A stretch of DNA of 64,000 bases. Source: CADCVT01 sp036389485 (GTDB lineage: Bacteria > Actinomycetota > Thermoleophilia > Solirubrobacterales > Solirubrobacteraceae). The DNA lies in NCBI GenBank assembly GCA_036389485.1, contig DASVPR010000023.1:124001-188000 (forward strand), in the 5' to 3' direction. Position 1 is the first letter of the stretch. Each line of letters opens with the position of its first letter. Below the pieces are notes generated by a model. The model was not told the DNA's origin. It saw only the letters and a list, made by a program, of their open reading frames with translations, and ran no database searches. Below, in pieces: positions 63,500-64,000 of this stretch. Both the position numbers and the translations under genes were made by a program.

Positions 63500-64000
63500 A
63501 GCGGGATGTTCCCGTGCTTGCGCTTCGGCCCCGGCTCGCGCTTCGTGAGCAGCGTGTGCAGCGCGGTGATCACCTTCGGGCGCGTCTCGCTCGGCGTGAT
63601 GACGTCGTCGACGTAGCCCCGCTCCGCCGCCGTGTACGGGTTGGCGAAGCGCGCCTTGTAGTCGTCGATCAGCTTCGAGCGCCGCTCCTCGGGCGTGGGC
63701 GACTTCGCGATGTCCTTGCGGTAGATGATGTTGACCGCGCCCTCCGGCCCCATCACCGCGACCTCCGCCTGCGGCCAGGCGAAGTTGAAGTCGGCGAGCA
63801 TGTGCTTGGACGCCATGACGTCGTACGCGCCGCCGTACGCCTTGCGCGTGATGACCGTGATCTTCGGGACGGTCGCCTCGGTGTACGCGTAGAGCAGCTT
63901 CGCCCCGTGCATGATGATCCCGCCCCACTCCTGGCTCGTGCCGGGCAGGAAGCCGGGCACGTCGCAGAACGTGAGGAGCGGGATGTTGAAGGCATCGCAC
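63496..64000 (-). CDS. Acyl-CoA carboxylase beta (carboxyltransferase) subunit, C-terminal part
   Basis: Only the last 167 residues are in the window; the start lies to the right. The carboxyltransferase signature is present: TFCDVPGFLPGTSQEWGGIIMHGAKLLYAY and KITVITRKAYGGAYDVMASK, with MGPEGAVNIIYRKDI. It transfers carboxyl from biotin to acetyl- or propionyl-CoA. The C-terminus ends KRKHGNIPL, as in PccB/AccD. With the alpha chain (37154) and the AccE-like gene (58371) it may form one complex although the genes are dispersed. The exported protein gene downstream is coupled by GTGA. Confidence 0.93.
   Translation of the reverse strand, partial: CDAFNIPLLTFCDVPGFLPGTSQEWGGIIMHGAKLLYAYTEATVPKITVITRKAYGGAYDVMASKHMLADFNFAWPQAEVAVMGPEGAVNIIYRKDIAKSPTPEERRSKLIDDYKARFANPYTAAERGYVDDVITPSETRPKVITALHTLLTKREPGPKRKHGNIPL

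Noticed and set aside
1..64000. tRNA, rRNA, CRISPR or insertion sequences
   Set aside because: I saw no cloverleaf with a GGTTCRANNCC arm, no spaced identical repeats of CRISPR type and no transposase-like protein. RTX and TDN repeats are coding repeats.

Overview
This is a gene-dense window of very high GC content, with GTG starts as common as ATG and 4-base ATGA or GTGA overlaps between successive genes. The composition, the acyl-CoA carboxylase set (fused biotin carboxylase/carrier, a carboxyltransferase, a possible epsilon subunit), the LigC-type ligase and the many exported proteins with low-complexity linkers and Arg-rich C-terminal beta domains point to an actinobacterium. Thermoleophilia/Solirubrobacterales is my best guess, from general knowledge of such genomes and not from a search. 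I see no tRNA, rRNA, CRISPR array, transposase or prophage.

Layout. 1-5.0 kb: housekeeping metabolism (HAD phosphatase end, GpsA, glycerate kinase), then a DUF4389 membrane protein coupled to an M48 protease. 5.2-10.6 kb: ECF sigma factor with a membrane-anchored beta-propeller partner, LigC ligase, SMP-30 lactonase, SDR, and an MntR-like DtxR regulator. 10.6-12.6 kb: a small accessory patch with a ribbon-helix-helix-like protein under a palindromic operator, an unknown 246-residue protein, a tiny ORF and a frameshifted HNH remnant. 12.6-20.8 kb: an atypical Ser/Thr kinase, an exported TDN-repeat protein, an aminotransferase, small proteins, SucCD, a haloacid dehalogenase-like protein and an MBL hydrolase. 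20.8-28.9 kb: four tandem RTX-type calcium-binding repeat proteins in one translationally coupled operon. 29-37 kb: DUF4234, VOC, B3/B4-domain, quinone oxidoreductase, GNAT and DUF4442 proteins, a large exported protein, and a three-gene operon ending in a MerB-like gene. 37-51.6 kb: AccA-type biotin carboxylase, then exported and membrane proteins (M28-PKD peptidase, RTX and thrombospondin-3 repeat proteins, a BNR lipoprotein, an LVIVD-repeat protein). 51.6-57.7 kb: assimilatory sulfate reduction (CysNC, CysD, TauE-type exporter, CysH, sulfite reductase). 57.8-64 kb: rhodanese, dodecin, AccE-like protein, ornithine cyclodeaminase homologue, glycerophosphodiesterase, EEP nuclease/phosphatase, PGPGW protein, an exported protein and the end of an acyl-CoA carboxylase beta subunit.

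The most notable signal is at 35895-36464. A MerB-like reading frame is interrupted by one in-frame TGA exactly where MerB has its catalytic Cys159/160 pair. The family's C-terminal part continues in the same frame, and a hairpin with a GGUC apical loop lies 19 nt after the TGA. This fits a selenocysteine codon with a bacterial SECIS element. The caveat is that the conserved LFRSEE peptide itself tends to encode such a hairpin in high-GC DNA.

A second window-wide signal is regulatory. A TANNNT hexamer sits 6-13 nt upstream of 20 independent start codons, implying mostly leaderless transcripts. In some cases the TAG of the upstream gene's stop codon forms the start of the next gene's -10 box. 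Four convergent gene pairs share a CTAG or TTAG stop tetranucleotide.
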